Source: Thioalkalivibrio thiocyanodenitrificans ARhD 1
GTDB lineage: Bacteria; Pseudomonadota; Gammaproteobacteria; Ectothiorhodospirales; Ectothiorhodospiraceae
Assembly: GCF_000378965.1 (NCBI RefSeq)
Contig: NZ_KB900536.1
Location: 3,287,407 to 3,351,406 of the forward strand
Reading direction: 5' to 3'
Length of the DNA: 64,000 bases
Shown: positions 26,070-34,836 of the stretch, piece after piece
Position numbering within the stretch: position 1 is the stretch's first letter
Layout of the letters: each line of letters starts with the position of its first letter
Notes under the pieces: model-generated
What the model saw: only the letters and a program-made list of their open reading frames with translations
The model's database searches: none
What the model was told of the DNA's origin: nothing
Made by a program: the position numbers and the translations under genes

Positions 26070-26161
26070 ATGAGAATGGATATCCTGTGCCCGGAAACGG
26101 GGTGTGAATGGAAAGGCCGGATTGTACACGGAATCCTTCCTGGCCTGAACGGAGGAGTGTC

Positions 26162-26590
26162 TTGGAAAGCCAGAATCTGAAAAAGGCCGGACTGAAGGTG
26201 ACGCTGCCCAGGATGAAGATCCTGGAGCTGCTGGAGCGTTCGGAGGACCGCCACCTGAGCGCGGAGGCCATCTACCGCCAACTGCTTGAGGACGGCGAGG
26301 AAATCGGCCTGGCGACGGTGTACCGGGTGCTTACCCAGTTCGAGGCGGCGGGGCTCGTCAATCGCCATCACTTCGAGGGCAATCAGGCGGTGTTCGAACT
26401 GGAACGCGGCCGCCATCATGACCACATCGTGTGCGTCAATTGCGGCCGCGTGGATGAGTTCATGGACGACATCATCGAGGAACGCCAGAAGGCCATCGCC
26501 GACAAGCTCGGATACACGATCAAGGACCACGCCCTGATCCTGTACGGCGAGTGCAACAAGCCGGATTGCCCGCATCGGCCGAAGGGGTAG
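26162..26590 (+). CDS. fur: Ferric uptake regulator Fur
   Basis: A 142-residue metal-dependent repressor. The N-terminal winged helix is QNLKKAGLKVTLPRMKILELLE and GLATVYRVLTQFEAAGLVNRHHFEG. Metal sites are indicated by HHDHIVCVNCGRVDEF (the HHHD-type region and first CxxC) and a C-terminal CNKPDCPHRPKG (second Cys pair), consistent with a structural zinc. With Fe2+ it represses iron-uptake genes. The start is assigned to TTG 26162, supported by GGAGGAG 4-5 nt upstream and by alignment with other Fur N-termini; ATG 26108 would add 18 unconserved residues. It is divergent from bamE, a standard arrangement. Confidence 0.94.
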   Translation: MESQNLKKAGLKVTLPRMKILELLERSEDRHLSAEAIYRQLLEDGEEIGLATVYRVLTQFEAAGLVNRHHFEGNQAVFELERGRHHDHIVCVNCGRVDEFMDDIIEERQKAIADKLGYTIKDHALILYGECNKPDCPHRPKG

Positions 26591-26594
26591 AGGC

Positions 26595-26707
26595 AATTCA
26601 AGATTCAAGATTCAAGATTCAAGATCCAATGAAGCTGTCGCGGCCGCACGTTCAGCCGGCGGTGTAGGGTGTCACCCCTTTGAATCCTGAACTTTGAATC
26701 TTGAATT
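26595..26707. repeat. TTCAAGA heptamer inverted repeat entering the recN 3' end
   Basis: The left arm (26595-26625) contains four TTCAAGA units. The right arm (about 26679-26707) contains reverse-complement units and lies inside the recN coding sequence, encoding about ten C-terminal residues (NSRFKVQDSK). Same family as 4291-4390 and 25637-25730. Confidence 0.9.
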
Positions 26708-28375
26708 GTCTTTCGCCTTTTCAACCATCTCGCGGGCGTGCGCCACGGTCTGGTCGGTGAGTTCCACGCCGCCCAGCATGCGCGCCACTTCCTGCACGCG
26801 GCTGTCGGCATCCAGCACCTGGATGCGGGTGCGCGTGTCCGCCGTGCCCTTGTGCTTGCTGACCTGGAGGTGGTGGTGAGCCTGGGCCGCCACCTGAGCA
26901 AGATGGGTGACGCACAGCACCTGCCGGTGTTCCCCAAGGGCCCGAAGCTGGCGGCCCACCACCTCGGCCACAGCGCCGCCGATGCCCGCGTCCACCTCGT
27001 CGAAGATGAGGGTGGGGATGGGCAGGGATCGGGCTGCGATCATCTGGATCGCCAGGCTGATACGCGAGAGTTCGCCCCCGGAGGCCACCTTTGAGAGCGG
27101 CTGCAGGGGCTGGCCGGGATTGGCCGTGACCTGGAACTCGATGCGGTCGAGGCCATGGGCGGCGGGGCGCATCTCCGGGTCGGCTTCCACGCTCACCTGG
27201 AACCGGCCGCCCTCCATGCCAAGCCCCTGCATGGCGTCGGTCACCAGTTTTCCGAGCTTCTTCGCTGCTGTGCGCCGGGATCGGGTCAGCGCGGCGGCCG
27301 CCTCCCGGTAACGGGCTTCGGCGGCCCGCGCCTTCTGCGTCAGGGCATCGAGATCCTCATCGTCACTGTCGAGCCGCGCAAGCTCTTCCAGCAGGGTCCG
27401 GGTCAGTTCCGGCAGGGCCTCCGGAGAAACCCGATGCTTGCGGGCGAGATCGTGGATGTCCGACAGGCGCTGCTCCACGAATGCGAGCCTGCCCGGATCC
27501 AGTTCCACCCGGTCCGCGTAATGACGCAGGCTGTCCGCCGCCTCCCTGAGCTGGATCCGGGCGCTGGTGATCAGCTCCAGGGGCTCCTTCAGCGCCGGAT
27601 CGAGCCGCGTGACCTCCTCCAGCCGGTGGTGATACGACCCAAGAAGGGTATCCACGGACTGTTCGTCCGCGTACAGGCCCTGGTGCACCGATGCGGTCAC
27701 TTCCAGCAGGCGCCCCGCGTGGGCGAGCCGCCGCTGTTCCTCGTCCAGGCCCGCCACTTCATCATCACCCAGTTCGAGCGCCTTCAGCTCGCCGGTCTGA
27801 AAGCGGAGAAGATCGCGCCGGGCGGTGCGGGCCTCGTCGTTGTCCGAGGCCTGCGCCAGGCGGTTCTGCAGTTCCCGCCATTCCCGGAAGCATTCCCGTA
27901 CGTCGTCCGGAAGTTTCGGGTGATCCGCAAACTCGTCCAGGATATGCCGCTGCACCTCCCGGCGGGTGAGCGACTGATGGGCGTGCTGGCCGTGGATGTC
28001 CACCAGCAGTTCGCCCAGGGCCTTCATGTTCTGCAGGGTGGTGGGGGTGCCGTTGATCCAGGCACGGCTCCTGCCGTCACTGCCCACCACGCGTCTGAGC
28101 AGGCAGTCATCTCCGGCCTCCAGGGACTGTTCCGCCAGCCATGCCCGGGCGTCCGGGTCGTCCGCCACCTCGAAGCCGACGCTGACCTCCGCGCGTTCCG
28201 CCCCCGTGCGTACCGTGGCACTGTCCGCCCGGTCCCCCAGTACGAGCCCCAGGGCATCCACCAGAATCGACTTGCCGGCCCCCGTCTCGCCCGTGAGCGC
28301 CGTCATGCCGGGACCCAGTTCCAGCCCCAACTCGTCGATGATGGCGAAATCGCGGATGTGGAGGGAGGTAATCAT
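26672..28375 (-). CDS. recN: DNA repair protein RecN
   Basis: A 567-residue SMC-like ATPase for double-strand-break repair. Walker A is GETGAGKS (about residue 29) with the N-terminal MITSLHIRDFAIIDELGLELGPGM. A central coiled coil occupies roughly residues 150-380. The ABC signature is SGGELSRISLAIQM, Walker B is TLIFDEVDAGIGG, and the D-loop/H-loop region is VLCVTHLAQVAAQAHHH. The natural C-terminus AHAREMVEKAKD is followed by about ten residues encoded by the flanking heptamer repeat, before the stop. The start ATG has no strong Shine-Dalgarno. Downstream of nadK on the minus strand. Confidence 0.96.
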   Translation of the reverse strand: MITSLHIRDFAIIDELGLELGPGMTALTGETGAGKSILVDALGLVLGDRADSATVRTGAERAEVSVGFEVADDPDARAWLAEQSLEAGDDCLLRRVVGSDGRSRAWINGTPTTLQNMKALGELLVDIHGQHAHQSLTRREVQRHILDEFADHPKLPDDVRECFREWRELQNRLAQASDNDEARTARRDLLRFQTGELKALELGDDEVAGLDEEQRRLAHAGRLLEVTASVHQGLYADEQSVDTLLGSYHHRLEEVTRLDPALKEPLELITSARIQLREAADSLRHYADRVELDPGRLAFVEQRLSDIHDLARKHRVSPEALPELTRTLLEELARLDSDDEDLDALTQKARAAEARYREAAAALTRSRRTAAKKLGKLVTDAMQGLGMEGGRFQVSVEADPEMRPAAHGLDRIEFQVTANPGQPLQPLSKVASGGELSRISLAIQMIAARSLPIPTLIFDEVDAGIGGAVAEVVGRQLRALGEHRQVLCVTHLAQVAAQAHHHLQVSKHKGTADTRTRIQVLDADSRVQEVARMLGGVELTDQTVAHAREMVEKAKDNSRFKVQDSKG

Positions 28376-28409
28376 CCAGATTGGGGAGTTGGAACCGGGA
28401 AGGGGGGAG

Positions 28410-28543
28410 TGAAGTGGGAAGTGTGAATTGGGAAGTGAGAAGTGAAACCAGCCTCACCCCGAGGTGTCGCCTGAGGGAGAGGGAGGGCAACACCTTTCTC
28501 CCGCTTCCAGGTTCCGACTTCCCAATTCACACTTCCCACTTCA
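28410..28543. repeat. Perfect 27-bp inverted repeat of the GGGAAGT family between nadK and recN
   Basis: Left arm 28410-28436 and right arm 28517-28543 are perfect reverse complements. Internally they are heptamer-like (GGGAAGT GTGAATT GGGAAGT). The intervening 80 nt is unrelated. The right arm ends 2 nt from the nadK stop codon. The outer arms of the repeat at 1271-1368 belong to the same family. It separates two genes that are usually adjacent and here both read on the minus strand. Confidence 0.92.
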
Positions 28544-28544
28544 G

Positions 28545-29429
28545 TCACGGTTGTTCCCCCCACCCCAGCTTCGCCCGCAGGATCTGCAGGTAGTCGTAGC
28601 CCGTGGGGTGAATGAGCCGCAGGCGGGTCTTCTTGCGCCGCACGATCAGGCGGTCACCGGGGCCCAGGGTGGTACTGTTCTGCCCGTCGAAGGCGGCATG
28701 GGCGTGACGGCGGTTGAATTCGCAGACGCGGATCTCCACCTCGCTGTCGCCGTGCACCACCAGGGGTCGGTTGGACAGGCCGTGGGGACAGATGGGTACC
28801 AGTACGAGGGCATCCAGGCTGGGGGCCAGGATGGGACCGCCCCCCGAGAGCGCATAGGCGGTTGAACCCGTGGGGCTGGCCACCACCAGTCCGTCCGCGC
28901 GCTGGGTGTTCACATGGCGGCCGTCGATGCGGGTTTCGAACTCGATCATGCGGACCACGTCATGGATATGCAGCACCACGTCGTTCAGGGACAGGCGTTC
29001 CACGGGTTCGGCGCCGTTGGTGACGACCCGGGTGGCCAGCAGGCTGCGGTGGTCCTCGTCGTACTCGCCGGCCAGGATCTCGTCCAGCCGGCTGATCATC
29101 TCGTGGGGGGAGACGTCCACCAGGAACCCCAGCCGGCCGATGTTGATGCCCATCAGGGGCACCTGGTGATCCACCATCGCCCGTCCGGCGGCCAGGAAGG
29201 TGCCGTCACCGCCGATGACGATGGCCAGATCCGCCTGTTGGCCGAGTGCGTCGAGGTCGACCTGCTCGCAGCCATGGTCGTTCTCCAGCCACCCGCGGGC
29301 GCTGTCATCCAGGAGCACCCGGCAGCCGTGGCCGAGCAGGTGATCGATCAGGGAAACGAGAATATGCACCAGACGCTCGTCACTGCGCTTGGTGATGATG
29401 CCAACGGTCCCGAAGTGTGGTTTGCCCAT
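28545..29429 (-). CDS. nadK: NAD kinase
   Basis: A 294-residue cytosolic enzyme that makes NADP+ from NAD+ and ATP. Motifs: VGIITKRSDER at the N-terminus, IVIGGDGTFLAAGR (the GGDGT catalytic motif with Asp), GINIGRLGFLVDV, and the glycine-rich substrate site VASPTGSTAYALSGGGPIL. Length and order are normal. A GATAAT hexamer ends exactly 8 nt before the ATG and no Shine-Dalgarno is apparent, suggesting a leaderless mRNA. It is divergent from hrcA; the gap holds a TGAGGCG inverted repeat and the CIRCE element. Confidence 0.97.
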   Translation of the reverse strand: MGKPHFGTVGIITKRSDERLVHILVSLIDHLLGHGCRVLLDDSARGWLENDHGCEQVDLDALGQQADLAIVIGGDGTFLAAGRAMVDHQVPLMGINIGRLGFLVDVSPHEMISRLDEILAGEYDEDHRSLLATRVVTNGAEPVERLSLNDVVLHIHDVVRMIEFETRIDGRHVNTQRADGLVVASPTGSTAYALSGGGPILAPSLDALVLVPICPHGLSNRPLVVHGDSEVEIRVCEFNRRHAHAAFDGQNSTTLGPGDRLIVRRKKTRLRLIHPTGYDYLQILRAKLGWGEQP

Positions 29430-29437
29430 GATCCGGC

Positions 29438-29467
29438 ATTATCCGCAAAAGCCGGGGCCGATGTATA
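29438..29467 (-). promoter_or_regulatory. Putative promoter giving a leaderless nadK mRNA
   Basis: On the minus strand: TATACA (29467-29462), 18 nt, GATAAT (29443-29438), then 8 nt to the nadK ATG at 29429. The heptamer repeat begins a few bases further upstream. Confidence 0.4.
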
Positions 29468-29478
29468 TGTTGCGAGCG

Positions 29479-29563
29479 TGAGGCGTGAGGCGTGAGGCGT
29501 GAGGCGTGAGGGGTGAGGGGTGAGGGGGTACGCCCCCGCTCACGCCTCACCCCTCACCCCTAA
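29479..29563. repeat. TGAGGCG/TGAGGGG heptamer inverted repeat at the nadK-hrcA junction
   Basis: Seven consecutive heptamers (four TGAGGCG then three TGAGGGG, 29479-29527) form the left arm. The right arm (29539-29563) is about three reverse-complement units. It lies between divergently transcribed genes, 10 nt before the hrcA -35 region. The unit is the complement of the CGCCTCA array at 8881-8996. Confidence 0.92.
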
Positions 29564-29573
29564 CGGCATACCC

Positions 29574-29601
29574 TTGACTCCTGCCCCCGCGGCTATACTA
29601 T
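29574..29601 (+). promoter_or_regulatory. Putative housekeeping promoter of hrcA
   Basis: TTGACT (29574-29579) is followed at 16 nt by TACTAT (29596-29601), within TATACTAT. It directly precedes the CIRCE operator, as expected for an HrcA-repressed promoter. Confidence 0.55.
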
Positions 29602-29604
29602 TGA

Positions 29605-29631
29605 TTGGCACTCTCGCGAAGAGAGTGCCAA
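29605..29631 (+). promoter_or_regulatory. CIRCE operator (HrcA-binding site)
   Basis: A perfect inverted repeat TTGGCACTC-N9-GAGTGCCAA, matching the CIRCE consensus (TTAGCACTC-N9-GAGTGCTAA) except at one symmetrical position. It sits 29 nt before the hrcA ATG, immediately downstream of the putative -10. No second copy is found before grpE, dnaK or dnaJ. Confidence 0.95.
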
Positions 29632-29660
29632 AGCCGTAACCCCCTGAAACCAGAGCCTCC

Positions 29661-30713
29661 ATGACCGAGACGCCGTCCATCACCGACCTCAGCGATCGCG
29701 CCCGGCAGTTGCTTCGCACCCTGGTGGAGAGCTATATCCGCGATGGTCAGCCGGTGGGTTCGCGCACGCTCTCGCGCACTGCGGGGCTGGACCTGAGCGC
29801 GGCCTCCATCCGCAACGTGATGGCGGACCTGGAGGACATGGGGTTGGTCAGTTCACCGCACACCTCGGCGGGTCGGGTGCCCACGCCTGCCGGGTACCGC
29901 CTGTTCGTGGACAGTCTGCTGGAGATCAAGCCCCTGGACAGCCGGGAGGTGGCGCAATTGCGCGAGCGCCTGAGTCCGGAACTGGAGACCAAGGTGCTGG
30001 TGGAATCCGCTTCGGGGCTGCTTTCGGCCGTAACCCAGATGGCGGGCATGGTGCGGGTGCCGCGCCCCGAGCGTGCCGCGTTGCGCCAGATCGAGTTCAT
30101 GAAGCTCTCCGAGCGGCGGGTACTGGTAATCCTTGTGATGAACAAGAACGAGGTGCAGAACCGCATCCTCGAGCTGGACCGGGACTATTCCGCCGGCGAA
30201 CTGCAGCAGATGGCCAACTACCTCAACGACCGGGTGGTGGGCCGTGATCTGGCCTCTGTGCGCCAGCAGCTCCTGCGTGAAATGAAGGCCGTGCGCGAAC
30301 ACATGAACTCCCTGATGCTGGCGGCCATCGAGCTGGGTGAACAGGCGGTTGCAGCCGGGCAGGACGCGGACGACGTGGTGCTGGCCGGGCAGTTTCACCT
30401 GCTGGATTATGCGGAACTCACCAGCGTGGAGAAGCTCCGCCAGCTGTTCGAGGCCTTCAATGAGAAGCGCGAGATCCTGGGGCTGCTGGACCAGTGCATC
30501 CATGCCCAGGGCGTGCAGATCTTTATCGGCCAGGAGTCGGGTCATCGCATCCTGGACGACTGCAGCGTGGTTACCGCCCCCTACGAGGTGGGCGGCCACG
30601 TGGTGGGGGTCTTGGGGGTGATCGGCCCGACCCGCATGCCCTACAATCGCGTCATTCCGGTCGTGGACATCACCGCCCGCCTGCTGGGCGCGGCCTTGAA
30701 TTCCAGGGACTGA
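29661..30713 (+). CDS. hrcA: Heat-inducible transcription repressor HrcA
   Basis: A 350-residue repressor that binds CIRCE operators and controls chaperone genes, with activity aided by GroEL. The N-terminal winged helix is RARQLLRTLVESYIRDGQPVGS and LSAASIRNVMADLEDMGLVSSPHTSAGRVPTPAGYRLFVDSLL in family order. The C-terminal GAF-like effector domain contains IFIGQESGHRILDDCSVV and VLGVIGPTRMPYNRVIP. It heads hrcA-grpE-dnaK-dnaJ and is autoregulated through the CIRCE element just upstream. All domains look intact. Confidence 0.97.
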   Translation: MTETPSITDLSDRARQLLRTLVESYIRDGQPVGSRTLSRTAGLDLSAASIRNVMADLEDMGLVSSPHTSAGRVPTPAGYRLFVDSLLEIKPLDSREVAQLRERLSPELETKVLVESASGLLSAVTQMAGMVRVPRPERAALRQIEFMKLSERRVLVILVMNKNEVQNRILELDRDYSAGELQQMANYLNDRVVGRDLASVRQQLLREMKAVREHMNSLMLAAIELGEQAVAAGQDADDVVLAGQFHLLDYAELTSVEKLRQLFEAFNEKREILGLLDQCIHAQGVQIFIGQESGHRILDDCSVVTAPYEVGGHVVGVLGVIGPTRMPYNRVIPVVDITARLLGAALNSRD

Positions 30714-30794
30714 ATCCCACATTGAAACCAGTGACTCCCGGAGCGGCCGGCTCCGGGAAGGCTGTGACTTGCCCGGGGCGGCACGTCAATGCAC

Positions 30795-30859
30795 GGCCGG
30801 TCCGTTCGCAGACGGCGGCCTTGAACGAACGCATGCCGACGGGCATCGCCGGTTTTTTT
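30795..30859 (+). terminator. Hairpins and T-run between hrcA and grpE
   Basis: A stem GGCC...CCGT/ACGG...GGCC (30795-30820) and a short ATGCC/GGCAT hairpin (30833-30846) lie before a run of seven T (30853-30859). Stem and T-run are separated by six bases, so this may be only a partial terminator or attenuator separating hrcA from the chaperone genes. Confidence 0.3.
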
Positions 30860-30881
30860 GAATCACGAGTGGAGACGACCC

Positions 30882-31442
30882 ATGTCCAACGAGGAACAGC
30901 AGCCAAAACCCGACGGTGAAGCGCCGGAGGCGACCCCGGTCGAGGGTGCGGGGCCGGAGTCCGATCCGGCTGCCGTGCTCGGTCAGCTCGAGGAAGCGCG
31001 GGCCAAGGCCGAGGAGAACTGGGACAAGCTGCTGCGCGTACAGGCCGAGATGGAGAACCTGCGCAAGCGCACGGCCCGGGATCTGGAGAATGCCCGCAAG
31101 TACGCCCTGGAGAAATTCGCCGGAGAACTGCTGGCGGTGCGCGACAGCCTTGAGATGGGTCTGGACGCCGCGCGGGGTGAGACCGATGTGGAGAAGATCC
31201 GCGAGGGCACGGAACTGACGCTGAAGATGCTGGCCCAGGTCATGGAGAAGTTCGGCGTCGAGCCAGTCGACCCCCAGGGCGAGCGCTTCGACCCGGATCG
31301 CCACCAGGCCATGTCCATGCAGGAGAATGCAGAGCTGGAGCCCAACACGGTCATGACCGTGATGCAGAAGGGGTATCTGCTCAACGACCGGCTCCTGCGC
31401 CCGGCCATGGTGATCGTCAGCAAGGCGCCTTCGGGCGAATAG
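30882..31442 (+). CDS. grpE: Nucleotide exchange factor GrpE
   Basis: A 186-residue co-chaperone that releases ADP from DnaK. The acidic, disordered N-terminus (about 1-40) is followed by the long dimerising helix (AKAEENWDKLLRVQAEMENLRKR in pieces) and the C-terminal beta-wing with HQAMSMQENAELEPNTV and VMQKGYLLNDRLLRPAMVIVSK. ATG 30882 with GGAG upstream is the conventional start; an in-frame TTG at 30858 would add eight residues. It precedes dnaK by 120 nt. Confidence 0.97.
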   Translation: MSNEEQQPKPDGEAPEATPVEGAGPESDPAAVLGQLEEARAKAEENWDKLLRVQAEMENLRKRTARDLENARKYALEKFAGELLAVRDSLEMGLDAARGETDVEKIREGTELTLKMLAQVMEKFGVEPVDPQGERFDPDRHQAMSMQENAELEPNTVMTVMQKGYLLNDRLLRPAMVIVSKAPSGE

Positions 31443-31562
31443 GCGCGCGCCGGAGCGGCGGCGCGAATCCCGGGGAAGCCCTTGAAATCCCCGGAGATGC
31501 CCCAAATCTAGCCGTTAACCGGAACATTTCGCACAGAATTCAGACATTTTTGGAGACACACC

Positions 31563-33500
31563 ATGGGCAAGATCATCGGTATCGACCTGGGCACCACCAA
31601 CTCCTGCGTGGCGGTGATGGAAGGCGACAAGGCCAAGGTCATCGAAAACGCCGAAGGCACCCGCACCACCCCGTCCATCGTGGCGTTCTCGGAAGACGGC
31701 GAGGTGCTGGTCGGTCAGTCCGCCAAGCGTCAGGCCGTCACCAATCCCAAGAATACCCTGTTCGCCGTCAAGCGCCTGATCGGCCGCCGGTTCGAGGAGC
31801 CGGAGGTACAGAAGGACATCAAGCTGGTGCCTTACGAGATATTCAAGGCCGACAATGGCGACGCCTGGGTGCGCGTGCATGACAAGAAGATGGCGCCGCC
31901 GGAGATCTCGGCCCGTGTGCTGCAGAAGATGAAGAAGACCGCCGAGGACTACCTGGGGGAGCCGGTCACCGAGGCCGTCATCACGGTGCCTGCCTACTTC
32001 AACGATTCCCAGCGCCAGGCCACCAAGGATGCCGGCAAGATCGCGGGCCTGGAGGTCAAGCGCATCATCAACGAGCCCACCGCGGCGGCCCTGGCCTACG
32101 GCCTGGACAAGAAGCGCGGCGACCGCAAGGTGGCCGTCTACGATCTGGGCGGCGGCACGTTTGATGTCTCCATCATCGAGATTGCCGATGTGGACGGCGA
32201 GCACCAGTTTGAGGTGTTGGCCACCAACGGTGACACCTTCCTGGGCGGCGAGGATTTCGACAGCCGTCTGATCGACTACCTGGCCGATGAGTTCAAGAAC
32301 GAGCAGGGCATCGACCTCAGAGGCGACCCGCTGGCCATGCAGCGTCTGAAGGAGGCGGCCGAGAAGGCCAAGATCGAGCTGTCCTCCAGCCAGCAGACCG
32401 ACGTGAACCTGCCCTACATCACCGCCGACCAGTCCGGTCCGAAACACCTGAATATCAAGGTGACCCGGGCCAAGCTGGAATCCCTGGTGGAGCAGCTGAT
32501 CAAGCGCACTATCGAGCCCTGCAAGGTGGCCCTGAAGGACGCCGGCCTGTCCGTGTCCGATGTGGACGACGTGATCCTGGTAGGCGGCCAGACCCGCATG
32601 CCCAAGGTGCAGGAGGCGGTGAAGGATTTCTTCGGCAAGGAGCCCCGCAAGGATGTCAACCCCGACGAGGTCGTGGCCATCGGCGCGGCGATCCAGGCGG
32701 GCGTGCTGGGCGGCGAGGTCAAGGACGTGCTGCTGCTGGACGTCACTCCCCTGTCGCTGGGCATCGAGACACTGGGCGGCGTGATGACCAAGCTCATCGA
32801 GAAGAACACCACCATCCCCACCAAGGCGACCCAGGTGTTCTCCACCGCCGACGACAATCAGACTGCCGTCACGGTGCATGTGCTCCAGGGTGAGCGCGAG
32901 ATGGCCAGCGCCAACAAGTCCCTGGGCCGTTTCGATCTGACGGATATCCCGCCGGCGCCGCGCGGCGTGCCGCAGATCGAGGTCATGTTCGACATCGACG
33001 CCAACGGCATTCTGAACGTGTCGGCCAAGGACAAGGCCACGGGCAAGCAGCAGTCCATCGTCATCAAGGCATCGTCCGGCCTGTCCGAGGAGGAAGTGGA
33101 GCGCATGGTGCGTGACGCCGAGGCCCACGCCGATGAGGACAAGCGTTTCCACGAACTGGTGGCGGCCCGCAACCAGGCAGACAATCTGGTGCACGCCACC
33201 GAGAAATCCCTCAACGAGCTGGGTGACCAGGTGGAGGCCGAGGAAAAGCAGGCCATCGAATCCGCGCTGTCCGAGGTGCGCGAGGCCCTGAAGGGGGATG
33301 ACAAGGACGAGATCGAGGCCAGGACCCAGAAGCTGGCGGAGGCCTCCGGCAAGCTGGCGGAGCGCGTCTATGCCAAGCAGTCCGCCGAGGGCGGTGCCGA
33401 GGCCGGTGCCGGCGAAACCGCCGGCGGTGAGCAGGCCGGTGCCCAGCAGGACGACGTGGTGGATGCAGAGTTCGAGGAAGTGGACGACAAGAAGAAGTAA
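31563..33500 (+). CDS. dnaK: Chaperone protein DnaK (Hsp70)
   Basis: A 645-residue Hsp70. The actin-like ATPase domain starts [17 protein letters not shown] and contains [20 protein letters not shown] and [16 protein letters not shown]. The interdomain linker is [18 protein letters not shown], followed by the substrate-binding domain. The acidic tail ends in [16 protein letters not shown], the conserved EEVD-like bacterial terminus. It folds client proteins with DnaJ and GrpE. A GGAGAC site precedes the ATG. A CGCAGAGG inverted repeat separates it from dnaJ. Confidence 0.99.
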   Translation: MGKIIGIDLGTTNSCVAVMEGDKAKVIENAEGTRTTPSIVAFSEDGEVLVGQSAKRQAVTNPKNTLFAVKRLIGRRFEEPEVQKDIKLVPYEIFKADNGDAWVRVHDKKMAPPEISARVLQKMKKTAEDYLGEPVTEAVITVPAYFNDSQRQATKDAGKIAGLEVKRIINEPTAAALAYGLDKKRGDRKVAVYDLGGGTFDVSIIEIADVDGEHQFEVLATNGDTFLGGEDFDSRLIDYLADEFKNEQGIDLRGDPLAMQRLKEAAEKAKIELSSSQQTDVNLPYITADQSGPKHLNIKVTRAKLESLVEQLIKRTIEPCKVALKDAGLSVSDVDDVILVGGQTRMPKVQEAVKDFFGKEPRKDVNPDEVVAIGAAIQAGVLGGEVKDVLLLDVTPLSLGIETLGGVMTKLIEKNTTIPTKATQVFSTADDNQTAVTVHVLQGEREMASANKSLGRFDLTDIPPAPRGVPQIEVMFDIDANGILNVSAKDKATGKQQSIVIKASSGLSEEEVERMVRDAEAHADEDKRFHELVAARNQADNLVHATEKSLNELGDQVEAEEKQAIESALSEVREALKGDDKDEIEARTQKLAEASGKLAERVYAKQSAEGGAEAGAGETAGGEQAGAQQDDVVDAEFEEVDDKKK

Positions 33501-33533
33501 GCGCGTCGGGGCTGTCCCGCGGCGCCGGCGGAT

Positions 33534-33632
33534 AACGCAGAGGTCGCAGAGGCGCGGAGGCCGCAGAGGTTTTTCTTGATCATGAAAACCTTTCTCTGCG
33601 CCCTCTGCGTTTCCTTTGCGCCCTCTGCGTTC
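33534..33632. repeat. CGCAGAGG inverted repeat between dnaK and dnaJ
   Basis: The left arm (33534-33575) contains about four CGCAGAGG-type units at 8-9 nt spacing. The right arm (33585-33632) contains their reverse complements with small changes. The hairpin apex is only about 10 nt wide and T-rich. It lies in the middle of a chaperone operon. Confidence 0.88.
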
Positions 33633-33675
33633 GGCTTTTGACTCTCAGATCACGAAACACGGGCACTGAAGCTTC

Positions 33676-34815
33676 ATGGCAAAGCGCGACTACTACGAAA
33701 TCCTCGGCGTGGCGAAAAACGCCAGCGAGGCGGACCTGAAAAAAGCGTTCCGGCGCCTGGCCATGAAGTATCACCCGGATCGCAACCCCGGCGACAAGGA
33801 GGCGGAGGAGCGCTTCAAGGAGGCCAAGGACGCCTACGAGATTCTTGCCGACCCGCAACGGCGTGCCGCCTACGATCAGTTCGGTCATGCCGGTGTGGAC
33901 CCGTCCGCCGGCGGAGGAGCCCGGGGCGGGGCGAACTTCAGCGACATCTTCGAGGACATCTTCGGCGACATCTTCGGCGGTGGCCGCGCTGGCCGCGGCG
34001 GCAGCCGGGTCTACCGTGGTGCCGATCTGCAGTACAACCTGGAGTTGACCCTGGAGGAGGCGGTATTCGGCACCGAGGTGAAGATCCGTGTGCCGACGCT
34101 GGTGGAATGCGCAGCCTGCAACGGCAGCGGCGCCGAGGAGGGCACGACGCCGGAGACCTGCGGCACGTGCGGCGGCGTCGGCCAGGTCCGCATGCAGCAG
34201 GGCTTCTTCTCCGTGCAGCAGACCTGCCCCCGTTGCCACGGGACAGGCAAGGTGATCACCGACCCCTGTCATGCCTGTCATGGCCAGGGGCGCGTGGAGG
34301 AACACAAAACGCTCTCCGTGAAGGTGCCGGCCGGTGTGGACAGCGGCGACCGGATCCGGCTCTCGGGCGAGGGTGAAGCGGGCATCAACGGCGGCCCGCC
34401 CGGCGACCTATACGTGCAGATCCATGTCAAGCCGCATAATCTGTTTGCGCGCAAGGGCAACGACCTGTTGTGCGAGGTGCCCATCAGTTTCGCCGCCGCG
34501 GCGCTAGGGGGGGATCTCGAGATTCCCACCCTGGACGGGCGCGTCAATCTCAAGATCCCCGAAGAGACCCAGAGTGGGCGTCTGTTCCGCCTGCGCGGCA
34601 AGGGGGTGAAGTCAGTGCATGGCGGTGCCCAGGGCGACCTGATCTGCCGCGTGAACGTGGAGACCCCGGTCAAGCTCACCAGGCGCCAGAAGGAATTGCT
34701 CCGGGAGCTGGACGAGACCATGAAGGCCGGCGGCACCCGGCACAGCCCCCAGGAGGAAAGCTGGCTGGATGGGGTCAAGGGGTTCTTCGAGGACCTCAGG
34801 TTCTGGAATAAGTAA
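33676..34815 (+). CDS. dnaJ: Chaperone protein DnaJ (Hsp40)
   Basis: A 379-residue type I J-protein. The J domain has the HPD triad in [16 protein letters not shown], then a Gly-rich linker ([25 protein letters not shown] in pieces), then four zinc-finger repeats [24 protein letters not shown] and CHACHGQG. The C-terminal client-binding domain follows (about 215-379). It stimulates the DnaK ATPase and delivers substrates. The start ATG has a weak Shine-Dalgarno. Confidence 0.99.
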   Translation: MAKRDYYEILGVAKNASEADLKKAFRRLAMKYHPDRNPGDKEAEERFKEAKDAYEILADPQRRAAYDQFGHAGVDPSAGGGARGGANFSDIFEDIFGDIFGGGRAGRGGSRVYRGADLQYNLELTLEEAVFGTEVKIRVPTLVECAACNGSGAEEGTTPETCGTCGGVGQVRMQQGFFSVQQTCPRCHGTGKVITDPCHACHGQGRVEEHKTLSVKVPAGVDSGDRIRLSGEGEAGINGGPPGDLYVQIHVKPHNLFARKGNDLLCEVPISFAAAALGGDLEIPTLDGRVNLKIPEETQSGRLFRLRGKGVKSVHGGAQGDLICRVNVETPVKLTRRQKELLRELDETMKAGGTRHSPQEESWLDGVKGFFEDLRFWNK

Positions 34816-34834
34816 GCGCGGCCTTTGGCCGCGC
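34816..34834 (+). terminator. GC hairpin right after dnaJ
   Basis: GCGCGGCC, TTT loop, GGCCGCGC, beginning at the base after the dnaJ stop. An 8-bp perfect stem without a following T-run, so termination efficiency is uncertain. Confidence 0.4.
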
Positions 34835-34836
34835 AG

